A stretch of 64,000 nucleotides of DNA from Thermoplasmatales archaeon (GTDB lineage Archaea > Thermoplasmatota > Thermoplasmata > Thermoplasmatales > Thermoplasmataceae), in contig JACWAH010000019.1 in assembly GCA_014874365.1 (NCBI GenBank), positions 1-64,000 on the forward strand, read 5' to 3'. Under the pieces are notes generated by a model. It worked only from the letters and a program-made list of their open reading frames with translations, had not been told where the DNA came from and made no database searches. Below are positions 34,400 to 44,900 of the stretch, one piece after another (position 1 is the first letter of the stretch; every line of letters starts with the position of its first letter). The translations under genes were made by a program, and so were the position numbers.

Positions 34400-34482
34400 C
34401 GCAGTTAATCAGCCACTGCACGTTCTGGTACCTCTCCGGGATTGTAAATCAATAAATATATGCAAAGTCATTCAGGCAAGAA

Positions 34483-35223
34483 ATGGACGAATACGAGGTT
34501 CATGCCAAAAAGGGTCTTCAGCTTCTTGAACGCGAAAAATTTATGGATGCGATAAGAGAATTTACCGAAGCACAGAAACTTGCTGAAGGGAAGAGCCCTG
34601 AAGAACTTGGTGAACTATATTCGAGACTTTCACAGGCTTATTACGCACTTAACCAGAAAGACCCATCGAATTCTGAAAAGTATTGCGTGATGAGCATTGA
34701 GATACACAGGAAAATGAACGACATTGCAATGATTGTAATGGATCTTATCAACCTAGCGTATATCTATGCGGATTCCGGCTCCGCGGAGCAGGCAGATTTT
34801 GCCATAAATGAAGCATTGAAGGCTGCGGAGGAGTCCGGTGATCCTTCACTTTTGACCATGGCCAAGCTCACTTATGCGGAATTCATCTCCAAGAAGGCTA
34901 AAACCAGGGACAAAGCGATTCAGCTCTATGGTGAAATTTCCATCACCGCACGGGAAAACGAGGACTGGGAAGCGTACTTCGAAGCGCAGCATGGCATTGC
35001 CACAATTATGAGGGACAGGGGAAATGCAGACGAATCCTACAGAATTGCAAATGAAGCAATAGACAAAATATTGGACATAAGCTCTGGTATTAAGAACCAG
35101 AAAGAGAGGAAGAGTTTCAAGGATTCCTTCTCATATTTATTTGATCTCGCGTCGGATATTGCCATGGAAAATGAAGAAGTTGGCGAAGCAATAAAAATAG
35201 CGCAGAAGCTTGCTTCCGAGTAA
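34483..35223 (+). CDS. TPR-like helical repeat protein
   Basis: 246 residues built almost entirely of helical pairs. Segments such as GLQLLEREKFMDAIREFTEA, LINLAYIYADSGSAEQADFA and FEAQHGIATIMRDRGNADES match the tetratricopeptide pattern, with about five or six repeats. It is probably a protein-protein scaffold; partners are unknown. It ends one base before the convergent DUF2240 gene. Confidence 0.75.
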   Translation: MDEYEVHAKKGLQLLEREKFMDAIREFTEAQKLAEGKSPEELGELYSRLSQAYYALNQKDPSNSEKYCVMSIEIHRKMNDIAMIVMDLINLAYIYADSGSAEQADFAINEALKAAEESGDPSLLTMAKLTYAEFISKKAKTRDKAIQLYGEISITARENEDWEAYFEAQHGIATIMRDRGNADESYRIANEAIDKILDISSGIKNQKERKSFKDSFSYLFDLASDIAMENEEVGEAIKIAQKLASE

Positions 35224-35224
35224 T

Positions 35225-35689
35225 TTAATCGGATAATTCTTTCAGGAATTCCGAAGTATCTATGCAATAATCGGTAAGTATTGCCAGCAACGCGATATCA
35301 AAATTGATGTATTTCATGTTGTCCTGGAGCGCTTTTGCCTTTGCAAGCGCTTCCTGCTTGCTCAATTTTCCTGAGGCTACGAGGCTCTCAAGCATTCTTT
35401 CAGAAAGTGGGGCATCCCTGCTCGCCGCAAAAAGCTCAGTGGCAGTCACATTAAAGTCAAGGGGAATCAGAATACCCACGGTGCTGAAAGTGGGGGTAAT
35501 GGAATCTCCTTCCACGCTAATCAATGCTGCCTTCCTTGATTCTTCAATAAATCTAGCAGAGTCTTCCTCGCTCAGGAATTTACCTTTGAATGCGATTTCT
35601 CTTATAAAATCCTGGCTGCTTAATTCAGCCTTCCCCTTCTTCGCCCTGAAGGCGTAGGCGATAAGTTTCCTTGCCGTGACCAAATCCAT
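35225..35689 (-). CDS. DUF2240-like archaeal protein
   Basis: 154 residues. The pattern (FIREIAFKGKFLSEEDSARF, a segment on effector-like SITPTFSTVGILIPLDF, then LESLVASGKLSKQEALAKA) fits the archaeal DUF2240 family as I remember it. The first part looks like a winged-helix unit. Function unknown. It converges on the TPR gene. Confidence 0.6.
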   Translation of the reverse strand: MDLVTARKLIAYAFRAKKGKAELSSQDFIREIAFKGKFLSEEDSARFIEESRKAALISVEGDSITPTFSTVGILIPLDFNVTATELFAASRDAPLSERMLESLVASGKLSKQEALAKAKALQDNMKYINFDIALLAILTDYCIDTSEFLKELSD

Positions 35690-35733
35690 GAAAGGGATAA
35701 AGAGTGACAGGGATTAAATCTTGCCTCACGGAT

Positions 35734-36204
35734 TCAGGCTGCTTTGCCCAGTTCCTTGATTAACTCATCATAATTTGGTTCTATCTTGGGATCTTCACTG
35801 ACCCATCTGTATCTGACTATCCCACTTCCATCTATTATGAACGCCGCTCTCTTTGAAGCGAAAAGTCCCTCGACCACGAAGTTTTCATGCAATGCACCAT
35901 ATTTCCTGGATACCTCCCTGGTGGCATCGCTGAGAAGATCAAATGCAAGATTATTCTCTTTCCCAAACTGAGCCAGGGAAAATGGAGCATCTACGCTTAT
36001 GCCAACGACTTTGGCACCAACGTTGTTGAACTTCGATAACGAGTCCCGGACTGTACACAATTCCTTGGTGCATACACTGGTGAATGCTCCCGGGAAAAAC
36101 AGCAGGAGCGTTTTCGATCCTCTGTAATCTTTCAGGGACTTGCGTTTAAGGTCCGAACTTACAAGGGTAAAATCTGGTGCCGGTTTGCCTATTTCTGCTG
36201 ACAT
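35734..36204 (-). CDS. Peroxiredoxin (AhpC/TSA, Bcp-like)
   Basis: 156 residues with a thioredoxin fold. It reduces hydroperoxides. The peroxidatic Cys is in PGAFTSVCTKELCTVRD at residue 45, and Cys50 in the same loop is the likely resolving Cys, as in the atypical 2-Cys Bcp/PrxQ type. VGISVDAPFSLAQFGKENNL and FIIDGSGIVRYRWV are typical. The gene is single and divergent from the Dph6-like gene. Confidence 0.92.
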   Translation of the reverse strand: MSAEIGKPAPDFTLVSSDLKRKSLKDYRGSKTLLLFFPGAFTSVCTKELCTVRDSLSKFNNVGAKVVGISVDAPFSLAQFGKENNLAFDLLSDATREVSRKYGALHENFVVEGLFASKRAAFIIDGSGIVRYRWVSEDPKIEPNYDELIKELGKAA

Positions 36205-36252
36205 GCAAGATTTTATGCCACATAATTATAAAACCGTTATGTATCTGAATAG

Positions 36253-36909
36253 GTGAAAGCGGTATCCCTGCTGTCAGGAGGAAAAGACTCTTTTCTCTCA
36301 ACGGTTATTGCCATGGAACAGGGAATCAGCGTTGAGAGTTCAATCACAGTTATTCCCGAGGAATTCTCTATGATGTATCACTACCCGAATGCCGGAAAGG
36401 CACAACTGGTGGCTTCTCTGCTTGACCTCAACTGGAAGAGCATTTTCGAAACAGACCTGGAGCTGACACTTGAGGAGATGAAGAACTCAGGGATTTCGGT
36501 AATAATCGCTGGAGCAACTGCATCTGATTATCAGAAGACGAGGATCGAGGCAATGTGCAACCAGCTTGAAATGATGCTTTTTGCACCTTTATGGAGGGTA
36601 GAGCCCTCACGAATACTCAATGAACTAATCCTGAGGGGAATCAGGTCAATCGTGGTTTCCGTCTCTGCAGAGGGGCTTACAGAGGAAGATTTGGGAAAGG
36701 AAATAGACATCCCTTATATCAAACACCTTGAAGCAGTTTCAGGAAAAACAGGGATAAACATCGTGGGGGAAGGAGGGGAATTCGAGACCTTTGTAACGGA
36801 GTTTTCCGATGCTGATTCAACAATACAGATTGGGAAGTCTGAAAAGGAGTGGGCTGGTTCTTACGGTTATCTTAAGATTATTGACGCTTCTCTGGTAAAG
36901 AAGGAATGA
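36253..36909 (+). CDS. Diphthine-ammonia ligase-like PP-loop ATPase
   Basis: 218 residues, GTG start. The PP-loop SLLSGGKDSFLSTVIA binds ATP; the later GATASDYQKTRIEAMCNQ, FAPLWRVEPSRILNEL and GEGGEFETFV blocks are characteristic of the MJ0570/Dph6 family, which amidates diphthine on elongation factor 2. The match to the core family is good, though an assignment as Dph6 rather than a close paralogue is an inference. Confidence 0.87.
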   Translation: MKAVSLLSGGKDSFLSTVIAMEQGISVESSITVIPEEFSMMYHYPNAGKAQLVASLLDLNWKSIFETDLELTLEEMKNSGISVIIAGATASDYQKTRIEAMCNQLEMMLFAPLWRVEPSRILNELILRGIRSIVVSVSAEGLTEEDLGKEIDIPYIKHLEAVSGKTGINIVGEGGEFETFVTEFSDADSTIQIGKSEKEWAGSYGYLKIIDASLVKKE

Positions 36910-37108
36910 TTACATTATACTGAAGAGGATTTCCCATGAACTTTCATTCTTTATAGAATAAAATTGGGGACTTCATCTTTCAATTGGAATGCCATTCAAA
37001 ACAGTGGAAATGCCTTCATTCCATTTTCTTTCTGTTTTTCTAATAATGCCGATAGCTTATGCTTTCCGGTCAAGAAATCTAGCCCTGAGATGGTTATAGC
37101 ACTTCCAT

Positions 37109-37513
37109 GTGAAAAATGTCCTGACCGTAATTTGTGTTGCAATTGTTGTGATTGCATCCACTCTCCTGCTTTTTCTTCCTTATGATTCGAATAGTGGGTC
37201 CTCTGGTAGTAAGGCCGAATTGCCTTCTCAAGTTGACGCCTTTAACCTTGTTTCAACCAATTTCACCACTGTGGGAACGAAAATCTGGGTCCTTTAAGTT
37301 GGCTCGGAAGTCTGTCCATTTTGTGTGGCGGAAAGTTGACCCTGTATTTATCCCTTCAAGGTTTTGGAAAGTGGTCAAATATATAATGCACTTATTCCAA
37401 AAGCTCCGATCTGTCTCCAAACACACAGGAGTTGAGTTTCGATAACTTACCTTACACTTCAAGCTGGATATCATTCTCAGGATATCACCTACAAGATATC
37501 CTGTTCAGATGAA
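37109..37513 (+). pseudogene. Broken DUF929 thioredoxin-like gene
   Basis: A GTG-started frame reads a membrane-anchored N-terminus (VLTVICVAIVVIASTLLLFL) and stops at TAA after GTKIWVL. The same and other forward frames then continue as VGSEVCPFCVAES, LYLSLQGFGKWSNI and SSDLSPNTQELSFDNLPYTS, which in order fit the archaeal DUF929 family with its CPxC redox site. Several stops and frameshifts break it. The 36910-37108 part has no gene I can support. Confidence 0.55.
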
Positions 37514-37580
37514 TTTTTTCTTGACCTCTAAAAGTTCACAACAACAATCCATCAATGCGACAGCAGAAAACAGGAAGTAA

Positions 37581-38645
37581 TTAGATCTTGAGCCTTTCGA
37601 CTTCTATTGCATCCCAGGAAGGATATTCCTCTATTTGGTACAACTCGTATTTTTGCTTTAATTCAGGTTTAAGGTTTTCCAGCATCCAGGGGGGAACCTC
37701 TACCCTGTTCCGCGCTGAGTTGATTTTTACCCTGTCGACGGGGAAACCAATGGAAACCAGATCACGGAGTATTTGTCCGGGGTCACCCCCTTCAATTATG
37801 CCCCGGATTATTGTTCCGTCCTTCGTGATGACGTCCGAAGGACCCGCAATATTCCTGGCTCTTCTTTTTAGCCTGTTCTTCAGCTGAATAGCATCCTTAA
37901 AACTCGCTGAGCAGTAATGAACGGTGAAATCCTGGAATTTCCTGACCATGTCCAGCGCAAGAGCTGCACTGCCCCTGGCACCAGACTGGTAATCATTTTT
38001 CACTGCATACCCTCTTCCAATCAACGCTGAAGCATTGGTTTCAGAGAACTCCAGTTCGTTCAGGTTGATGTAATCAAGGTCCTCGGATCTTGCGAAATCA
38101 ACCAGAGCCTCTGTTTCTTTCTCCCGCCCAGGCAGGCTTGGAACTTCGATGCCGACAGACAGTCCGGAATCTCTCGCCCATCTGATCCTGTCCTTGAAGA
38201 TTGATCTGTCCATCATTCTCCATATTTCTTCTGGCGGATGAAACCTTATCTCATCCAGCCCGGCCTTTGCCACTTCCTTTATTCCTTCCTCGGAACCGCT
38301 TATTGTATACAGATGGATGTGATGACTATCGCCAAATTCGCTTTTCAGCATTCTAATGTAATCGGAAGTCCGCTGGTAGAACTTCATTGGATCACCGCCA
38401 GTAATCCCCGTACCGGCGGCATCAATCATTTTAGCTTCAAGAATAGCGTCGTGCATTTGCTTTATGGGCATTTCGTCAGCATAAAGCACGTCGTTCATTT
38501 TCCTGTTCTCGGATAACGGACAGTAAAAGCACTTTGCGTCGCATATCCCGGAGATGAAGAGAACCATCTTCTGCCCCTTCGCACACTGGAGGCACCCGGT
38601 GGGAAGTTTTCCATTATAGGCAGAGCCACCACCCATTCTCTTCAT
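37581..38645 (-). CDS. Radical SAM protein
   Basis: 354 residues. The [4Fe-4S] motif CDAKCFYC is at residues 35-42, giving the CxxxCxxC of radical SAM enzymes. An additional CLQC lies before it (residues 18-21), a possible second cluster or zinc site. GTGITGGDPMKFYQRT is the GGD-type glycine region that contacts SAM. The partial TIM barrel extends to about residue 230 with ITIR-type tail elements afterwards. The archaeal-type relatives are not assigned to a pathway. Confidence 0.85.
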   Translation of the reverse strand: MKRMGGGSAYNGKLPTGCLQCAKGQKMVLFISGICDAKCFYCPLSENRKMNDVLYADEMPIKQMHDAILEAKMIDAAGTGITGGDPMKFYQRTSDYIRMLKSEFGDSHHIHLYTISGSEEGIKEVAKAGLDEIRFHPPEEIWRMMDRSIFKDRIRWARDSGLSVGIEVPSLPGREKETEALVDFARSEDLDYINLNELEFSETNASALIGRGYAVKNDYQSGARGSAALALDMVRKFQDFTVHYCSASFKDAIQLKNRLKRRARNIAGPSDVITKDGTIIRGIIEGGDPGQILRDLVSIGFPVDRVKINSARNRVEVPPWMLENLKPELKQKYELYQIEEYPSWDAIEVERLKI

Positions 38646-38679
38646 TAAAGGCCCATATTTTTCCGGAATAAAAACGTAC

Positions 38680-39276
38680 TTACTCCTGATCTAGTGTCTT
38701 CTGCTTACCTGCGTTTTCTTCGTCTACAAGTTTCTTCAAATCGTACTGTTCTATGACGAACTGCCTTATGAACTGGTAGACCTGTAACGAATTTGGGTTC
38801 TTGGGCTCAATCATTGGATTGTTTATAGGGACGCGAATACCTTTTTTCTGAAGCATCTCCAGATACTTCGTTCTGTTGTTGCTGTTAGCTTGTTTATATT
38901 CCCTCGGCAGGTCAACATTGCATCTCTCTATCTCCCTCATGAATACCGGTCTGCCCAGTATGAAAAATAGAATGGAGAGGCAAGCGTCGCCGCTTGACTC
39001 CTCATCAATTGTCCTGGCGAGATTACCTATTGCCCTGTAAACGTCCTGGCTGGCAGGCGGATCGTAAGAGAAAATCCTGGAGGGCTTCAGGTTCTTTTCC
39101 CGCAGATACCCAAAATCAACCATTGCCCCAAGATAACCGGTAAGTACCAGCCTGTGCACCTTATTCCCCTTCTCTTGCAGGAACTTGATAATCCCTGCGA
39201 TGGATTTCTCCTCGACCGAAAGGGAATCGATGATATCGTCCTTGAGATTCTTCCCCTGACCTAGATTGTTCTCCAT
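38680..39276 (-). CDS. Hypothetical protein downstream of purB
   Basis: 198 residues. The N-terminal ~60 residues (EEKSIAGIIKFLQEKGNKVH with a following RLVLTGYLGAMVDFGYL) resemble a winged-helix unit; the rest is helical and ends in a charged tail. No family recognised. It overlaps purB by 16 bases, so it is translated with it. Confidence 0.6.
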   Translation of the reverse strand: MENNLGQGKNLKDDIIDSLSVEEKSIAGIIKFLQEKGNKVHRLVLTGYLGAMVDFGYLREKNLKPSRIFSYDPPASQDVYRAIGNLARTIDEESSGDACLSILFFILGRPVFMREIERCNVDLPREYKQANSNNRTKYLEMLQKKGIRVPINNPMIEPKNPNSLQVYQFIRQFVIEQYDLKKLVDEENAGKQKTLDQE

Positions 39277-40604
39277 CCCTTTTCCTCCAGGAATTTCTCC
39301 GCTGCTCTCCTTATCTTGAGCGTGCGCTCGACCGTGTCACTGCAAATGCCAGAAGATACTCCAAGGAACAGTTCCGGGTTGAACGCGTCCGAGAGACCCT
39401 CCGAAGACAGCTTCATCTTCGACAGGGAATCCCTGAGGGAATCCACAAATGAAGCATTGGTGTTGATGGCTAACATCGCAGCTTTTCTAGTCACTTCATG
39501 TGCATCCTGCCTTGAAGCCCCTTTATTCCAGATGAACCTGACTATTGCTTCTGACATAGCAAGCGGGTCCGAATCAAGATTCGACTTCATTCTTTCTGGA
39601 TAAACCTTGAGATTTTTGATAATGTTTGCACTCTTACGGCATATGTGGTCGATCAAAATACATGAATAGGGAAGAACGAACCTTTCTGAAGCACTGTTTG
39701 TCAAATCCCGTTCGTGCCACTGGATTGACGATTCATACTCAGGGACTATCAATGATCTTATGAATCTGGCCAGGCTGCAAACGTTTTCGGAGTCCACCGG
39801 ATTGGTCTTGCTTGGCATGGCTGATGACCCCACCTGATTCTTTTCGTCGAATGCCTCCGCAACCTCCATGATTTCAGGTCGCTGCAGATTCCTTATCTCG
39901 GTTGCAAATTTTTCCAGGGTTACAGTTATAAGGGCAATTATTGAAAGAAATTCAAGGTACCTGTCCCGGTTTACGAGTTGAGTAGGATTCTCCTCTGCAT
40001 TGATCTGCAGCTTTTTCATGAGCGCCGCCTGAACTTCCATTGATTTGCTTCCCAGGAACCCCCCTGTTCCAACAGGACCCATGAATTTTCCAACCACAAA
40101 TCTCCTGGAAGATTCCATCAATCTCTCAAGGTGCCTGTCAATCTCGGAAAGGAAGACTGACATTTTCAGTCCAAAGGTAATAGGGCTCGCATGCTGTCCG
40201 TGGGTCCTTCCAAGCATGACCGTTCCAGCATGTTTCTTTACAACTTCCATAAGGGCGGTCTGGACTTCAATCAAGTCCTGGAAAAGGTAGGGAAGGAAAT
40301 CCCGCAGCTGTACTGCTGTAACTGTGTCGTTTATGTCCTGCGAAGTGGCTCCGACGTGGATATACGCCCCTGCTTCCGGTACTGCTTCACCTATCGCTCG
40401 CACCATGGCCATAACGTCGTGCTTTGTTTCCCGCTCAATCTCCTTCGCCCTTTCCAATTTGATTTTATGTTGTTCTTCTGCCTGTTTTAGGAGTTTTGCG
40501 GCTCCTGGCGGTATGATGTGAAGCTTTTCCTGGGCCTCACATATCTCCATCTCTACTTTGACCATAAGCTTAAAACGATTCTCTTCGGAGAATATGTGCT
40601 TCAC
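39261..40604 (-). CDS. purB: Adenylosuccinate lyase
   Basis: 447 residues from the GTG at 40604. It removes fumarate from SAICAR and adenylosuccinate in purine synthesis. It has the fumarase/aspartase-family signature GSSAMPSKTNPVDSE near residue 264, the TSQDINDT block and the HGQHASPITFG block. The upstream codons (40655-40605) read ILTSTVSPIDYRYGREE, the conserved PurB N-terminus, in frame but without an ATG, GTG or TTG. The true start is therefore probably upstream (ATT at 40655 or CTG at 40652) or the region holds a sequence error. Confidence 0.92.
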   Translation of the reverse strand: MKHIFSEENRFKLMVKVEMEICEAQEKLHIIPPGAAKLLKQAEEQHKIKLERAKEIERETKHDVMAMVRAIGEAVPEAGAYIHVGATSQDINDTVTAVQLRDFLPYLFQDLIEVQTALMEVVKKHAGTVMLGRTHGQHASPITFGLKMSVFLSEIDRHLERLMESSRRFVVGKFMGPVGTGGFLGSKSMEVQAALMKKLQINAEENPTQLVNRDRYLEFLSIIALITVTLEKFATEIRNLQRPEIMEVAEAFDEKNQVGSSAMPSKTNPVDSENVCSLARFIRSLIVPEYESSIQWHERDLTNSASERFVLPYSCILIDHICRKSANIIKNLKVYPERMKSNLDSDPLAMSEAIVRFIWNKGASRQDAHEVTRKAAMLAINTNASFVDSLRDSLSKMKLSSEGLSDAFNPELFLGVSSGICSDTVERTLKIRRAAEKFLEEKGWRTI

Positions 40605-40864
40605 TTCTTCTCTTCCATACCGATAGTCGATTGGTGATACAGTACTGGTCAGAATTCATCCCCCGCAGTAAAACACACAATATTGGATTGTGATTTATCA
40701 GTTTGATGGCACATTCATATGGCAATAGACTAATCAGGATTTAATTTTAGCTTTTCATCTGAAGCAAATTCAATTCCTAATGACTTTCATTGGGAATTAC
40801 AATAGTTTTTACCGTAAAATTGAATTCAAAAAGAGATATATTCTACAAATATATAGAGAGAAGA

Positions 40865-41860
40865 TTGAGAAAGTCCATATTACGCAGAAAAGACAGTTCG
40901 GTGGCTGTAATTATTGGCGCGCTCCTCACGTTTGTGATTATTTCATCACTGCTCGGAGCATATGTAATATGGTATGTACCCGCGAATGGACAACAGCTTG
41001 ACATCCAATATATAAGCGATACTGAGAATTCCTTCCTTCGTTTACAAAATGAGATCAGTAATTCGTCCCCATATCTCAACGAATTCGTCCCCCAAAGTTT
41101 TACGCTTGGAATTGACGGGTCCCCTCCATTTTCATCATCGTCCGATTCAACTATAGGCTACAGCAGTTCTATGGGTTTTCAGACCACCCTGAATTATTCT
41201 ATGGAAGTCACCGTTTTCTATGATGGCCATATCAGAACCATCCCAATAAATGTGAACTCCCATGGAAACGGAGAGATTTATCTGTACCCGCAAACCCCAT
41301 TTGCCACGCCTACCAATTTCTATTTCCAGGATGATACCATTTTAATGCAACAGCCAGGATCTAACTATTCATCTATTGTTGGGTCACTACCGTTTTCAAT
41401 GGGCAAGAACACTACAGGAGGTACATACCTTAACGCGTCCCAGTTTATAGTGACCGGGCAGGACACTTCTGAAGGAGGATACGGAGTTACCCTGCTTACC
41501 CTGCAGTACTCAGACATTAATCAGAGCATTTTCTATAGGGGGGAGAATGTAACGGTTTCCAATCTTACGGGTGGGTATACATCTGCAGTAGTCACCAACA
41601 TAACGCTTAATTCCTTCTATTACAACATTACCAGCCCGCAAATTCTGGCCTGGAATTCAGCTCTTGCAGCAAATTACAACACGTCTGCGGTCACAGATAT
41701 GGGCATAAAAACTCAATTTACATGGCAATTCACAAGCTTTGGGTTCGTCAGTGTTACCATTTCCTCTACACAGAATTCGATGTCACTATATACAACCCAG
41801 ACTATATACCCATATTCAGCCAATTTAGGCTATTTCGCAATGAAGTTACTGCAATTATAA
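40865..41860 (+). CDS. Archaeal pilin-like surface protein, scaffold only
   Basis: About 331 residues from the TTG at 40865 (LRKSILRRKDSSVAVIIGAL), with a GATATATTC box about 25 bases before it. A short basic leader, DSSVAVIIG and one hydrophobic helix (LLTFVIISSLLGAYVIWYV) form the archaeal type IV pilin-like N-terminus; the rest is a Ser/Thr/Asn-rich exported beta domain with many N-x-S/T sites. The two following genes share the N-terminus and the FTLGIDG and FYFQDDTILMQ regions, but this one lacks the propeller. Confidence 0.72.
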   Translation: MRKSILRRKDSSVAVIIGALLTFVIISSLLGAYVIWYVPANGQQLDIQYISDTENSFLRLQNEISNSSPYLNEFVPQSFTLGIDGSPPFSSSSDSTIGYSSSMGFQTTLNYSMEVTVFYDGHIRTIPINVNSHGNGEIYLYPQTPFATPTNFYFQDDTILMQQPGSNYSSIVGSLPFSMGKNTTGGTYLNASQFIVTGQDTSEGGYGVTLLTLQYSDINQSIFYRGENVTVSNLTGGYTSAVVTNITLNSFYYNITSPQILAWNSALAANYNTSAVTDMGIKTQFTWQFTSFGFVSVTISSTQNSMSLYTTQTIYPYSANLGYFAMKLLQL

Positions 41861-41909
41861 TGTATATAAGACTTGAAAAGTTTATTTCTTCCTTCTTATT
41901 ATACCGATA

Positions 41910-44900
41910 ATGCAGAAAAAGGACCCGGCGGTTTCAGAGATTATCGGAACCTTGCTGGTCTTTGCAATGGTGATTACCACCTTCACTGCCCTTGAAGCGT
42001 GGTATGTACCAAGTACGGAAGGTACATATGAACAGCAATTTCAAACTGAGTCCCAAACTGCGTTAGCATCTCTAATTTCACAGATTGAATCTCCCTCGCT
42101 GTCATATGGCGACGTTATTTCCCAGAATATCCCTCTTGGAATTCAGGGAACGTTGTTTTCCCCTTCCCAATCAACCTCACTTTCGTATCAACCGAGTGGG
42201 TTTTCTTCCAGTTTATCGTATGGTTTAGGAGTTAACTATAAGCTATTGGAAAACACAGTGCCTTCGGCCATAACAAACGAAGTTGTTGGAACTATACCAG
42301 GTATGAATGGAATTGGCCCGACTCAGTCGATCACATTTAATGGAATAACGTACATAACTGACTTTGCTTCTAACAGCATGGAGGAGATCAACGCCACTTC
42401 TCACGTACTGATCGGCAATTACGGGGTGGGGCTTCATCCAGCTGGGATAGCCTATGATAAAGATAATCACCTTTTGTATATTTCTAATTTCTATGAATAT
42501 CTGAACTATCAAGGAAAATACTATTCCACAATCACGGTCTTCAATCCCGCTACTAACTCTATTGTTAAAACGATTAACTCGGATGGATTGAATACGGACA
42601 TCCTGTATCCAAGCGGACTCGTTTATGTTCCCCTGCCATTTGAAAACGGAATAGGATACCTGTATGTTTCTGTACTTATCCCAGTTTCAAATTCTGGCAC
42701 ATATTTACCAGGAGTCGCTGTGATAAACACAACCAATTATCAAGTTGCCAACTTGATTAAACAGACTCAACTCGTGCCGAAGGGTTTAGAAGTAAGTAAT
42801 GTCGCGCTAGGACCACCTGATTCAAGTACAGGTACAGTGGTGCCGGAGATATGGTTCACAGATTATTGGCAGAACAATTTAACAGTTCTACTGGTGGGCT
42901 CTCCAAGTTCAAGTGGATTCGAGAACCCCAGTAACATCACAGTACCCGACGTTATGAGCCCATACGGCATTGCGTATGATAGCGTAACCTCAGACATTTT
43001 AGTGACTAACTCTACTAATTTGTTAACTATGAGTGGCGTGCCCCACCAGTATACTCCTATCACACGAGGGGAATCTCAAAATGGAAACATAACGGTGATC
43101 TCGACACTACTATCATTGTCAGGACTCACACCGGGAGCCGGTATTTCCAACTTGCCTACACCGAACATTCCAGAGCCAGTCGCAATAGCAGTTACGGTTT
43201 CTGGTGGCACTTCAACTGCTTACGTTTCTGGGTATACTACCCTTTATAATGCAACTGGTGATTTTTCTTATTCTTCTATCGAAGCATTTGACTCGCATTA
43301 TTATTTGACTGGCTACAACTATTCTCTCAACAACGCCGAGAGCTACAACTATCCCAATGGAACTATTAGGTTCCTGCAGGGACCAGACTCTCTGAATATA
43401 TACGGTGATCAGCTAATAGTTTCTGACAACCTCACCGATAATACCCTGTTCCTTTCTCAATCTGGCGGGAAGACATCAGCTAGCAACGTATGGAATAATC
43501 CTTTCAACAAGCCCATTGCTATTTCTTACATTAACGGAACGAATTATCTGGCCGTTGTCAATGCGGGATCTGAAAGTGTCAACATTTTAGACACAGTAAC
43601 CAGTGATTCCGTTGTGGCGAGTTTTTATGTTGGTCAGCAACCAACTAGTGTAGCATATGACCCAGCCAACAAATATCTATACGTCACAAATAGTCTATCA
43701 GATAATGTAACTGTTATTGACCCTTCTCTCAGTGATTTTTCGCATAGTAAAACAGTCGCGAATATCACGCTTCCATTCGGAGATGATCCTTCCTATGTGG
43801 TCTATGATCCGCACAACCAATCCATGTATGTTGTCGATAATGGCACCGGAAATTTAACTCAAATTGTCAACACTAGTGTGGTAAACGAATTTTCAATAAA
43901 TTCTCCGAATGCGGCTTTAAATCACGTTTTGCAATATTTAAAGGGAAACAATGGTAAACATGGATTCGTTTATGCGAACCAAAATGGATCTGAGGAATTT
44001 TACGTCACCAATGAACAAAGTATTAATTACCTCGAAGTCAGAGTCAACGGTACAGGGTCAGTACACATCGGAATTGGTACTACGAACATTGGAGGAAGCA
44101 ATCCTTGGGTATCATCCGGAGAGCAAACTCAATCGATCATCAATAACCATAAGAAAGGAGAATGGGTCACCATAAAATTTAGTAATACATTTCTTGCACC
44201 AGGCACGAAATACTATGTAAACGTTGAGTGGGCATCAGGTCACGTTACCTGGGGTTATACGGAGACTCCTAACTTTATGTCGAAGTCTGGATATTACTTG
44301 GAGGACTACTTCTACTACAACGGCGTGCTTACAGGCGACAATAATACACCGTATGGCTACGAAATAGGTTTCTCCAACCAACCAACCACTGGTCCAACTG
44401 CTCCATTTCCATCTCCAACCGCTGCCGTGATCAGCCCTATCAATAACATATTGTACGTTGCCAATTATGGGGGCAGTAATGTTACTGTTGTTAATCTGTC
44501 AAACACCCAATACCCGGTTGTCCTTTGGGTACCAACTGGATTAATGCCAAGAAGTTTAGCCTATGATCCGCTTGATAACACTATTTTTGTTGGAAACTCG
44601 GGATCTGGGAGCGTCACTGTCATAAATGCCTTGAATCTTGCAGAGCGAACTTTTGGGGTTGGATCCGGCGCATTCCCACTTGGATTAGTGATGGACGTGG
44701 GGAATGGTTATGTTTACGTTGGCAACAATGGATCCAACAACATAACCCTGGAAAATACGTTCACCTCGCAAACAATTAACTCGATCGCGACCGGAATTAC
44801 TCCTTCTGCACTAGCCTATGATGCTCTTAATGGCTTGATCTATGTTCTGGACACTGACTCTAACCAGATGACAATCATCAATGGAGGTAGCCTCTATTTC

